Source of the DNA: Flavobacteriaceae bacterium
GTDB taxonomy: Bacteria; Bacteroidota; Bacteroidia; Flavobacteriales; Flavobacteriaceae
Direction of reading: 5' to 3'
Length of the DNA: 58,711 nt
Assembly: GCA_027490305.1 (NCBI GenBank)
Contig: JAIXYI010000067.1
Span: forward strand, 1-58,711
The position numbers were made by a program, and so were the translations under genes. This document shows, piece by piece, positions 16,829 to 23,335 of the stretch (positions are counted from its first letter, which is position 1; each line of letters opens with the position of its first letter). Under the pieces are notes generated by a model. The model saw nothing but the letters and a program-made list of their open reading frames with translations. It made no database searches and was not told the origin of the DNA.

Positions 16829-17179
16829 TTAACTCGCCAGTTTCTGAAGTGGGCGAACTTCCACTTTCCCGTCCTCATTAAAAATCGGACACCCCTTTGC
16901 AATCGCTACCGCCTCGTCGATATCGTGCGCGTTGATGACGAGGTAGCCCCCGACCATTTCCTGAGCTTCCACGAACGGACCGTCCGTCACGACTTTATCT
17001 TTGCCGTTTACCTGTTTACCGGTGGTTTGAAGCGGTTCTCCACCGGCGAGGATGCCTTTCTCACCAAGATCCTGCATCCAGGTCATCCATGATTGGATGT
17101 AGGCCTTCACTTCCTCCGAATCTTTCGCTGTGTGGACGTGCGTGTCGCCGCCCCTGAATAAAAACATAAATCGTTCCAT
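16829..17179 (-). CDS. YciI-family protein with DGPF motif, 116 aa
   Basis: The sequence VVTDGPFVEAQEMVGGYLVI is the hallmark of the YCII/DGPF family, and EAVAIAKGCP follows at the usual distance. The N-terminus (ERFMFLFRGGD) is also typical. These dimeric alpha-beta barrels are often next to sigma factors or regulators; the biochemical role is mostly unknown. Here it is divergent from the second HxlR gene, with palindromes between them, so that regulator probably controls it. Confidence 0.9.
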   Translation of the reverse strand: MERFMFLFRGGDTHVHTAKDSEEVKAYIQSWMTWMQDLGEKGILAGGEPLQTTGKQVNGKDKVVTDGPFVEAQEMVGGYLVINAHDIDEAVAIAKGCPIFNEDGKVEVRPLQKLAS

Positions 17180-17200
17180 CTTTTATTGTTTACAGTTTTG

Positions 17201-17252
17201 AGTACTTTGTTTTACTTTTGTACTGCAAATATTCATAGTAAAATCACTTTAC
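17201..17252. promoter_or_regulatory. candidate HxlR operators and promoter between divergent genes
   Basis: GTAAA-ATCAC-TTTAC (17238-17252) is a perfect 5-5-5 palindrome, and AGTAC...GTACT (17201-17224) is a wider inverted repeat. The latter contains TACTTTTG (17213-17220), a -7 box reading towards the HxlR gene. Assignment to the regulator is by position. Confidence 0.45.
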
Positions 17253-17280
17253 ACAAGTAGGACAATAAACACCACTTAGT

Positions 17281-17703
17281 ATGAAAAAAAATACTAATAT
17301 TGATAATCAACAAGATACAATAAACGCAAAAAGGATATTCGACGAAGAATCTTGTCCCATAGCGGCTACGATGCGGGTTTTGGGTGGAAAATGGAAGCCG
17401 ATACTCATCAATGCCATCTATCAGACGGCTCCTGCCCGGTTTGGGGAATTGAAGCGAAGTGTAACGGGGATCACCCAATCGATGCTCACGTCACAACTTC
17501 GGGAACTGGAAGAAGATGGGATCATAAGCCGGAAGATTTATGCGGAAATTCCCCCAAGGGTAGAATACACCTTAACCGAGTTTGGACTTACGCTGTCACC
17601 AATTATGATGGCTATGGCCAACTGGGGAAAAGAGTTTAGGTTGAAGAAGTCTGCGCCACAAACCAATCCCAACCAACGAAATGCCGTCACTGCGAGGCCA
17701 TAG
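17281..17703 (+). CDS. HxlR-family regulator, 140 aa, C-terminus extended into a repeat
   Basis: N-terminal cysteine (EESCPIAATMRVLGGKWKPI), recognition part RFGELKRSVTGITQSMLTSQ and wing EIPPRVEYTLTEFG identify the family. It is divergent from the YciI-like gene. The last 10-15 residues (TNPNQRNAVTARP) are translated from the hairpin repeat that starts near 17653, and the stop TAG lies inside the repeat hairpin. The original C-terminus has therefore been replaced or extended by repeat insertion. The DNA-binding domain is complete, so the protein is probably functional. Confidence 0.9.
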   Translation: MKKNTNIDNQQDTINAKRIFDEESCPIAATMRVLGGKWKPILINAIYQTAPARFGELKRSVTGITQSMLTSQLRELEEDGIISRKIYAEIPPRVEYTLTEFGLTLSPIMMAMANWGKEFRLKKSAPQTNPNQRNAVTARP

Positions 17704-17780
17704 GCCGAAGCAGTCCACGCCGCAAACCAATCCCAACCAACGAAATGCCGTCACTGCGAGGCCATAGGCCGAAGCAGTCC
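17653..17780 (+). repeat. two direct copies of a 64-bp hairpin repeat
   Basis: Cores at 17684-17716 and 17748-17780 both run from CCGTCACTGCGAG to GAAGCAGTCC and fold as ACTGC..GGCC-ATA-GGCC..GCAGT. The flanking CAAACCAATCCCAACCAACG is repeated as well, giving a period of exactly 64 bp. The first core supplies the stop codon of the HxlR gene. Confidence 0.95.
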
Positions 17781-17795
17781 GTCTCATGTACCTAC

Positions 17796-18125
17796 TCACT
17801 TCAACCTCGCCAATCCAGGTCCTGTAATTCCATGTTCAAATGCTGCATTGACGTCATCCCAAAGATCCCGCCACTGTGGGTTCAACCCATTAATTCTCTT
17901 GATTTTTGCTTTCCGAGATCCGGCCTTAATCAACTTCTCTATCCGTATAGCTTCAAGTTTACTGTGGTAGTATTCATACCAAACTAACTTGTCTACGCCG
18001 TATCGTGCGCTGAAACTGTTGGGATAGTACTTGGTTTTGTGCTGCGCGATACGTTTGCACAATTGAGACGTAACGCCGGTGTAGAGCACTGTTTTTCTTT
18101 CGTTTGTAAGGATATAGACGTACAT
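17796..18125 (-). CDS. small GIY-YIG nuclease-fold protein, 109 aa
   Basis: Starts VYILTNERKTVLYTGVTSQL, the GIY-YIG motif in its UPF0213/YhbQ-like form, followed by KRIAQHK and VWYEYYHSKLEAIRIEKLIK, which carries the conserved Glu of the family. Small stand-alone members are predicted DNA endonucleases. The gene ends 15 bp after a direct repeat copy and begins 84 bp before an inverted copy, so it sits between repeats of opposite orientation. This suggests that the nuclease and the hairpin repeat belong together, as in REP/RAYT pairs; that is inference. Confidence 0.9.
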   Translation of the reverse strand: MYVYILTNERKTVLYTGVTSQLCKRIAQHKTKYYPNSFSARYGVDKLVWYEYYHSKLEAIRIEKLIKAGSRKAKIKRINGLNPQWRDLWDDVNAAFEHGITGPGLARLK

Positions 18126-18208
18126 TTTCCGAAGGTAGGGGATGTCGCCCGGATGGGATTACGGTTTTTCCGTAAAACGCTCAACAACTTTGGAGGTGTG
18201 ATTGGTTT

Positions 18209-18234
18209 GCTTCGGCCCCCGGCCTCGCAGTGAC
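18209..18234 (-). repeat. inverted copy of the hairpin repeat
   Basis: Read on the minus strand it gives CGTCACTGCGAGGCC-GGG-GGCCGAAGC, the same core as at 17684 but without the last bases. It lies upstream of the GIY-YIG gene. Confidence 0.85.
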
Positions 18235-18286
18235 GACATTTCGACCACACACAACTCGTCACGAGCCCATTCTATTCAACGACTTA

Positions 18287-18382
18287 CCGTCACTGCGAGG
18301 CGGTAGACCGAAGCAGTCCACGCTACAAGCCAATCCCAACCAACGAACTACCGTCACTGCGAGGTCGTAACCGAAGCAGTCC
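18287..18382 (+). repeat. two further direct copies of the hairpin repeat
   Basis: Cores at 18287-18319 and 18351-18382, again with a 64-bp period. The inner stem varies in a paired way: GGCC/GGCC in the first copies, GGT/ACC in the last one, so base pairing rather than sequence is kept. Confidence 0.9.
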
Positions 18383-18439
18383 GCCCCCCCTTTAACCCAC
18401 AATTAGCGCCTCGTCGCCGTTTGGAGCAGGCGAAACTTG

Positions 18440-18865
18440 TCATTCATTTTCTTTCCACCACTTTTTAATTCTTTCGGAATCTTCCTTATTGACTTTTGGA
18501 CAACTGTATAAACTGAAGTCTATCGGTTTCTTGTCTATGTAGGATTTGATAAACGCAGCGGCATAGCCACCCACGTCCGCACTATCTTTTGGTAAATAGG
18601 ATGACAAAGGACTTACGTAGCAATCGCATTTTTCTTTAGAATCTAACAGCACGATTAGTCTTTTGATGTCCTCTTTTTTTACCCAATCTTTAGGAAAATC
18701 ATCCGCAACGAAAAACCAGTCTACACCTTTATAATCGTCATTGTGCTTTGCTGCTTCAATGAAAGAAATCGGTGTCCATTCCCTGGCAGGACGATATTGC
18801 CTGCGTTCCTTTTTCTTACAAGAAAAAATGGCTGATAGGCATAGGATAATTATAACATTTTTCAT
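18440..18865 (-). CDS. small lipoprotein of unknown function, about 141 aa
   Basis: MKNVIIILCLSAIFSCKKK is a lipoprotein signal with the lipobox Cys after IFS; an upstream ATG adding two residues (18871) is equally possible. The mature part has a CDCY motif and is rich in Lys and Asp. No family recognised. It is expected at the outer or inner membrane facing the periplasm. Confidence 0.75.
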   Translation of the reverse strand: MKNVIIILCLSAIFSCKKKERRQYRPAREWTPISFIEAAKHNDDYKGVDWFFVADDFPKDWVKKEDIKRLIVLLDSKEKCDCYVSPLSSYLPKDSADVGGYAAAFIKSYIDKKPIDFSLYSCPKVNKEDSERIKKWWKENE

Positions 18866-18898
18866 CGTCATAGTTTATGGTTCAGAATCCACGTCCAA

Positions 18899-18967
18899 CC
18901 TCTTTCTACTTTCTTCTCTCCTCTTTTTTCTCGCTCCTTGCTCCTTGTTGCTCCTTGCTCCTCCCTC
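18899..18967. repeat. heptamer array (CCTCTTT to GCTCCTT type)
   Basis: Units of seven (CTCCTTG repeated, with one TTG interruption) follow C/T-rich 7-mers. The same GCTCCTT unit occurs at 31811-31885 and 48910-48930. The array ends where the tRNA terminator begins. Confidence 0.8.
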
Positions 18968-19001
18968 AAAAAAAAATCCCCACTCTCAAAAAGTGGGGAT
19001 T
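18968..19001 (-). terminator. terminator of tRNA-Arg
   Basis: On the minus strand AATCCCCACT pairs perfectly with AGTGGGGATT over a 7-nt loop, followed by a run of T. It starts 3 bp after the tRNA. Confidence 0.9.
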
Positions 19002-19004
19002 CCG

Positions 19005-19078
19005 TGACCTCGACAGGATTCAAACCTGTAACCTTCTGAGCCGTAATCAGATGCGCTATTCAGTTGCGCCACGAGGCC
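19005..19078 (-). tRNA. tRNA-Arg (anticodon ACG)
   Basis: Read on the minus strand, acceptor GGCCTCG pairs with CGAGGTC (one G-T), the D arm is GCGC..GCGC, the anticodon stem TCTGA/TCAGA encloses TTACGGC with anticodon ACG, and the T arm contains GGTTTGAATCC. Length is 74 nt with no encoded CCA. The ACG anticodon is normally edited to ICG and reads CGN codons. Confidence 0.95.
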
Positions 19079-19090
19079 TTGTTGCGGGTG

Positions 19091-19098
19091 CAAATATA
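19091..19098 (-). promoter_or_regulatory. -7 promoter box of tRNA-Arg
   Basis: TATATTTG on the minus strand, 12 bp before the mature 5' end, with a TTTG about 18 bp further upstream, matching the Bacteroidota -33/-7 pattern. Confidence 0.6.
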
Positions 19099-19137
19099 CG
19101 CAAATCCTTGACCGATGCAAATCATTTTTTCAAATAA

Positions 19138-19342
19138 ATGAACGGCAACGTCTAGGTCATTGGAAACCAACTGCCCAGGCCGCGCCTTTTTTTTGGCTAC
19201 GCCGAAGTGGGTCATGCCCTCGGCCCTCGTCTAATTACGGCTGGGGCGAATATCCTATAAAACGGGGGCTGTAAAATGTAAGCGAACGCGCCGCACACCG
19301 TGCTACCTTGCACTCACGTTCCTATCATTACGTCTACACCAC
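19138..19342. other. intergenic, nothing recognised
   Basis: No coding frame with protein-like content. It may hold the promoter of the structured element that follows. Confidence 0.3.
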
Positions 19343-19530
19343 CGTAGTCCGGTACGAAGATGACGGGCCGTCAGTTCGTCGAGGAGGCTGTAAACGGTGT
19401 GTGCACTTTCCGCCCGTTCGTGCACACCCAAACACCGAACGCCGGCGCTTAAACAAGCGGAAACCGGCCAGCAACACGACGGTCCGGACTACGAAAAAAG
19501 GCTGCTCTCATGGCAGCCTTTTTGCTTTTT
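19343..19530 (+). ncRNA. candidate structured non-coding RNA with terminator
   Basis: An outer perfect 10-bp stem (19343-19352 with 19484-19493) closes a region with three local hairpins: GACGG/CCGTC at 19361-19371, GTGTGCAC/GTGCACAC around 19394-19426, and a two-part stem at 19441-19468 (GCCGG/CCGGC and CGCTT/AAGCG). A strong hairpin with T-run follows at once. No tmRNA, RNase P, SRP or 6S signature is present. The direction is inferred from the terminator, which works on both strands, so the minus strand is not excluded. Confidence 0.4.
19495..19523. terminator. bidirectional terminator
   Basis: GGCTGC and GCAGCC form the stem with flanking A and T runs on both sides. It can end the structured element on the plus strand and the BlaR1/BlaI operon on the minus strand. 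Confidence 0.85.
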
Positions 19531-19547
19531 TATGGAGGTTTGATCGT

Positions 19548-19626
19548 TGAGTCCCTTAGCTCCTGGGTCCCTGAGTTCCTGAGTACTTCGCCCTCCTCAT
19601 TATCTCATTCGCTAATTCGCTAATTC
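19548..19626. repeat. degenerate 7-bp repeats and an 8-bp TTCGCTAA repeat at a stop codon
   Basis: 19548-19590 reads as imperfect CCTGAGT-type heptamers. 19606-19626 contains TTCGCTAA twice plus a partial unit and overlaps the TAG stop of the BlaR1-like gene. Nineteen bases of it are identical to a segment at 52960, which overlaps another stop codon. Confidence 0.75.
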
Positions 19627-21524
19627 TTCTTCAACGCCGCCCTCGCCTTATCCAACTCCACCTTCGCCTTCTCCAGCTCATCTTTGGCTTTCAGCATTTC
19701 CTCCTTCGCACGTTGCATTTCCTCGCGTTCTTTGGCTAATTGTGCGTCACGGTCACCCTCCATCCGGGCACGGGCTTCGTCCATTTCCTTACGCATCTGT
19801 TCCATGCGCGGACGTTGCTTCTCGATTTCGATACGGGCCTTCTTCATTTGGAAACGCGCATCCTCCATCGCCTTTCTCCGGATCTTGTCGGTTTTCATGA
19901 TGTAGACATCCCCTTCCGACTCATCGCCGGTTTCGACCCGTATGCGACCGTCCTCATCAAATACCTTGATGCGCGCCCGTACCTTCGGATCAAGATCGGC
20001 CATGGCTTTGTCGAGGTCCTTGACGTCGATCCGTTTTCCGTTGACGATGACGATAGGCTCTTCACCGTCGACGTCTGTAACGGTTACGGAGCTGGTGAAA
20101 CTGTCGGACCATTCCTCAAACTCAGGCGCCTCAGGGGCTTCAGGGGCTTCAGGGGCTTCAGGCGCTTCTGGGGCTTCAAATGCCTCCGGCGCTTCCAGGG
20201 CTTCAGGGGCTTCCAGGGCCTCACCGAACGCGAAATCGAAATCGCCGGGATGGAACTCTCTGGTGTCGATGATAATTGGCGCGCGACGGTCGCTGAAACC
20301 AATCCGCTCGTCGTCCTTATACAGGAAAATCGGATGGATCGGTTCATCACTGCTGATGTGCGACACGCCTTTACGGCCTTTTTTGTCTTTATACTCGACC
20401 TTGATGCCGGTGATCTCCCCCCGGCTGTTGCGTTTCACCTTTGATACCTTTACGGTAATGCCATGCTCCTTGCGGATAGCCTCGGTTTTCTCTTTGATTT
20501 CGGCATCGGTGGTGTTCTTGTCGATGACGAGCGTCAGTGGGTCGCCGATTTGGTTCAAGACCAACGACGGTACCTCACGGGCGATAAGTTTCACCTGGAA
20601 ACTGAGCAGGAAAGCCGCCAGCAACGGCAAGATAAGGGCGTACTTCCACAGGTTCTTTTTACTGGATTCGCGTTTGTTTAACATAACGATTCGTTTTTTG
20701 ATTAATGATTGATAAAAGGGATTGGTAAGCGATAGATTACGATAGGAGCCGGCCACCCGCAACAGGGCAAACTGGTAGGCACGGCGGTCTTCGACGACGG
20801 AAACAGCCCGTCGGTCGGCAATATATTCGAGGTTCTGCGCGATGGACTTGCGGTACATCCAAATAACCGGATTGAACCAGAAGACAATACAGAACAGCCG
20901 GGTAAACAACACGTCAAACGAATGGTGTTCGCTGCTGTGCACCCGCTCGTGGCTGAGAATACTGCGGAATTCCTGTGCCGTATACAGCGAAGAGTTCAAA
21001 ACGATGTAGCGAAAAAACGAGAAGGGTGCGATGTCTTCCTCTACGTCGACCAGGGCATACTCGGGGTGACGTCGCACCTGCCGCTTGCGCAATAAGCGGT
21101 AGAGCGAAAAGAGCGTACACAACACGTGCAGTACCAACAGGCTTCCCACCACAACATACACATACCACATCACCACCGTCCAGTCAACGGTCGGCGCGGC
21201 TACGGGTGCTGTCGCCTCAGTCGCTTGCGATACCTGTGATACCGGTACTACCTGCGGCGCCTGCGAAGCCATCGAAATCGGAAGTGGTTTCACAACCGGA
21301 TGCGCCTGCATCACCGACGGCAGGGCAACCTGAACGGACTTCTTCACGGTGATTTCCCGTTGTATCGTGCAAAGCGGCAGTATAGTAGCGATCACGAGTC
21401 CGCCCAACAAAAACACCCTATTGAGGTTAAAAAACGTCTCTTTGCGCAGCAACAGGTGGTAGAAGAGGTAAAAACCGGCCAGCAACCCGCCCGATTTGAT
21501 GATGTAAAGGAGTAGTGGTTCCAT
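19620..21524 (-). CDS. BlaR1/M56-family membrane metalloprotease, 634 aa
   Basis: Four predicted membrane helices (about 7-25, 35-50, 115-140 and one near 295-312) and the zinc motif H192-E-R-V-H196 (SHERVHSSEHHSFD) identify an M56 peptidase of the BlaR1/MecR1 type. In BlaR1 systems the protease is activated by an external signal and removes the BlaI repressor. There is no penicillin-binding domain; instead the periplasmic part has a run of EAPEA repeats (about 425-460) and a long charged coiled coil at the end (about 530-634), so the signal sensed is probably not a beta-lactam. It follows the blaI-like gene after 3 bp. Confidence 0.9.
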   Translation of the reverse strand: MEPLLLYIIKSGGLLAGFYLFYHLLLRKETFFNLNRVFLLGGLVIATILPLCTIQREITVKKSVQVALPSVMQAHPVVKPLPISMASQAPQVVPVSQVSQATEATAPVAAPTVDWTVVMWYVYVVVGSLLVLHVLCTLFSLYRLLRKRQVRRHPEYALVDVEEDIAPFSFFRYIVLNSSLYTAQEFRSILSHERVHSSEHHSFDVLFTRLFCIVFWFNPVIWMYRKSIAQNLEYIADRRAVSVVEDRRAYQFALLRVAGSYRNLSLTNPFYQSLIKKRIVMLNKRESSKKNLWKYALILPLLAAFLLSFQVKLIAREVPSLVLNQIGDPLTLVIDKNTTDAEIKEKTEAIRKEHGITVKVSKVKRNSRGEITGIKVEYKDKKGRKGVSHISSDEPIHPIFLYKDDERIGFSDRRAPIIIDTREFHPGDFDFAFGEALEAPEALEAPEAFEAPEAPEAPEAPEAPEAPEFEEWSDSFTSSVTVTDVDGEEPIVIVNGKRIDVKDLDKAMADLDPKVRARIKVFDEDGRIRVETGDESEGDVYIMKTDKIRRKAMEDARFQMKKARIEIEKQRPRMEQMRKEMDEARARMEGDRDAQLAKEREEMQRAKEEMLKAKDELEKAKVELDKARAALKKN

Positions 21525-21527
21525 AGA

Positions 21528-21884
21528 CTACTTTTTTTCGATCAGTGCCAATATCTCCCGTAGCTCCTCAGCCGAAATCTTGTCTTCCTGCGCGAAAAAC
21601 GACACCATGTTCTTATACGAACTGTTGAAGTAGTTGTCGATCGCAGTTTTCATGAACTTCTTCCGGTAGTCTTCGATCTTCACAATCGGATAATACTGGT
21701 GCGTGTTGCCGTAGGCGTTGTGCGACACATAGCCCTTCTCCTCGAGGTTGCGGACAATCGTCGAAAGGGTGTTATAATGCGGTTGCTCGTGCGTGATCTC
21801 GGCCTGTATATCTTTGACGAAGGCCTTCCCCAAACGCCACATAATCTGCATGATTTCTTCCTCTTTGTTGGTCAGGTTCTGCAT
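21528..21884 (-). CDS. BlaI/MecI/CopY-family repressor, 118 aa
   Basis: Winged helix with KEEEIMQIMWRLGKAFVKDI, NTLSTIVRNLEEKGYVSH and HQYYPIV, all characteristic of BlaI/MecI. The C-terminal dimer domain (YRKKFMKTAIDNYFNSSYKN) contains the region cleaved by BlaR1-like proteases. First gene of the operon with the M56 protease. Two palindromes immediately upstream are its likely operators. Confidence 0.95.
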   Translation of the reverse strand: MQNLTNKEEEIMQIMWRLGKAFVKDIQAEITHEQPHYNTLSTIVRNLEEKGYVSHNAYGNTHQYYPIVKIEDYRKKFMKTAIDNYFNSSYKNMVSFFAQEDKISAEELREILALIEKK

Positions 21885-21908
21885 GTTGAAAAGATTTATC
21901 CAAACGTA

Positions 21909-21954
21909 TAACTATATTTTTAGTTACGCAACTATATTTTTAGTTATTTAACTA
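21909..21954. promoter_or_regulatory. BlaI-type operators
   Basis: The palindrome AACTATATTTTTAGTT occurs twice in direct order (cores 21910-21925 and 21930-21945), followed by an AACTA half-site at 21950-21954. They lie 25-70 bp before the repressor start. The symmetry and repetition fit dimer binding and autorepression. Confidence 0.75.
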
Positions 21955-21998
21955 AAATTTAAGGAGCCGACGGGATGTGAACTTTCGCCCGGGCGCGC

Positions 21999-22006
21999 TA
22001 CCTTTA
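21999..22006 (+). promoter_or_regulatory. -7 box of the DUF1003 gene
   Basis: TACCTTTA, a variant of TAnnTTTG, 19 bp before the start codon. Confidence 0.45.
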
Positions 22007-22024
22007 CCTTAAAAAACCCATTAT

Positions 22025-22600
22025 ATGGAGACGAACAACCTGGACGACCTGCTTGAAGTGGAAGACCGCCAGTTGCGAAAACTGCACAAAATCGTGGCCG
22101 ACACGATCCGCGAGGAAAAACTCATTACCGGAAACCTGTTGCACCAGCCTACGGAGATGCTGACAATTGGACAAAAAGTCTCCGATCGCATCGCCCGTTT
22201 CGGCGGAAGCTGGAAGTTCATCATCTGGTTTGGCGTGTCGCTCGCCATCTGGATTGCATTCAATGCGGCGGGTCCCGGACAAACGCGCTTCGACCCCTAC
22301 CCGTTCATCCTCCTCAACCTCATCCTGTCGTGTATCGCCGCCCTGCAGGCGCCCATCATCATGATGAGCCAGAACCGTCAGGAGGAAAAAGACCGTATGC
22401 GAAGCGAGAACGATTACCTGGTCAACCTCAAAGCTGAAATGGAAATCCGGCGCCTGCACCAGAAAATGGACCTGCTGTTGGAGGAACACCTCAAAACGCT
22501 CTACGAAAGCCAGTCGTTACAGATGAAAATCCTGAATGAACTCAAAGAGAAACTGGCCGCGCACGAAAGTAACGACCGCAACCCATCCGACAAGTCGTAA
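22025..22600 (+). CDS. DUF1003 membrane protein, 191 aa
   Basis: The core DRIARFGGSWKFIIWFG, then NAAGPGQTRFDPYPFILLNL and ALQAPIIMMSQNRQ, is the DUF1003 signature, with two membrane helices near 63-80 and 97-118 and a coiled-coil tail. Function is unknown; members are often in stress-related clusters. It reads towards the BON-domain gene about 100 bp downstream. Confidence 0.9.
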   Translation: METNNLDDLLEVEDRQLRKLHKIVADTIREEKLITGNLLHQPTEMLTIGQKVSDRIARFGGSWKFIIWFGVSLAIWIAFNAAGPGQTRFDPYPFILLNLILSCIAALQAPIIMMSQNRQEEKDRMRSENDYLVNLKAEMEIRRLHQKMDLLLEEHLKTLYESQSLQMKILNELKEKLAAHESNDRNPSDKS

Positions 22601-22702
22601 AAAAAGAGGGAAAAACAGAAAATACTGACATACGTCATCCTTTTGCTGGTACCGGTAGCTGAATTTTGCCTAATCGGGAGTAGTGGCTTCCGTGGTACGA
22701 TA

Positions 22703-23335
22703 ATGACAGTAGATTCTACCCTTCGGCGCCTGATACGGCAGTACATCCTGCGCACACCGCAATTGGATACCGCTGAAATAGCGATTTCGGTCACGGATGG
22801 CATCGTGCGTCTGCGCGGAAGGGTGGAAAACCCGCTACTCGAACGCCTCGCCATCGGATTATCCAAACAAGTGCACGGTGTTCGTGATGTACACTCCGAA
22901 CTTTCCTACGGCGCGGCCAACCCCGACTACCTGACCCGGCTGACACTCGAAAAACGACTACGGGACACACTCGAAGTGCCCGATGGGCGCGTTTCGGTGG
23001 TCGTGCAGGATGGCGTGGTGTCACTCAAAGGAATCGTACGGTGGAATTACCAGAAAGAAGCGGCCCTGGAAGTCGGACGGTCGGCCGGACTTCCACTCGA
23101 AGACGACATCGAAGTGAACCCGCGAAGCACCAATGACACCGATAAAGACAGCGTGTCAGACGCCCTGCGCCGCGACGGTCACATCAGTTGTGAAGATATT
23201 GAAGTCGTGGTATCCGGACAAACGGTCATGCTCGTCGGATCGGTTCCTTCCGAAGAGGAAAAAGAAACGGCCGAAGAAATCGTACGTACGATCCGTGGGG
23301 TCAAAGACGTCAAGAATGCGCTGTATGTGAAGTAA
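22703..23335 (+). CDS. protein with three BON domains, about 210 aa
   Basis: Three repeats, each with the pattern ISVTDGIVRLRGRVEN, VSVVVQDGVVSLKGIVRW and VVVSGQTVMLVGSVPS followed by GVRDVHS, an E-V-N variant, and GVKDVKNALYVK, are BON domains (OsmY-type). The ATG at 22703 was chosen; a longer frame from 22643 adds a non-BON tail without a signal peptide, so the protein is predicted cytoplasmic. BON proteins are linked to osmotic and envelope stress. It is convergent with the receiver-Crp gene, whose stop follows immediately. Confidence 0.9.
   Translation: MTVDSTLRRLIRQYILRTPQLDTAEIAISVTDGIVRLRGRVENPLLERLAIGLSKQVHGVRDVHSELSYGAANPDYLTRLTLEKRLRDTLEVPDGRVSVVVQDGVVSLKGIVRWNYQKEAALEVGRSAGLPLEDDIEVNPRSTNDTDKDSVSDALRRDGHISCEDIEVVVSGQTVMLVGSVPSEEEKETAEEIVRTIRGVKDVKNALYVK

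Noticed and set aside
17684..18382. CRISPR array
   Set aside because: The repeats are palindromic with near-identical 31-bp spacers between pairs and only two copies per cluster; there are no cas genes.
19343..19530. RNase P RNA or tmRNA
   Set aside because: The conserved GAGGAAAGTCC-type core of RNase P and the tRNA-like ends and tag frame of tmRNA are missing.
19308..19550. 80-codon frame over the structured RNA candidate
   Set aside because: It reads through the terminator and the composition is not protein-like; the hairpins explain the sequence better.
19740..20712. Long plus-strand frames opposite the BlaR1-like gene
   Set aside because: They mirror the EAP repeat and charged coiled coil on the coding strand and have no domain features.
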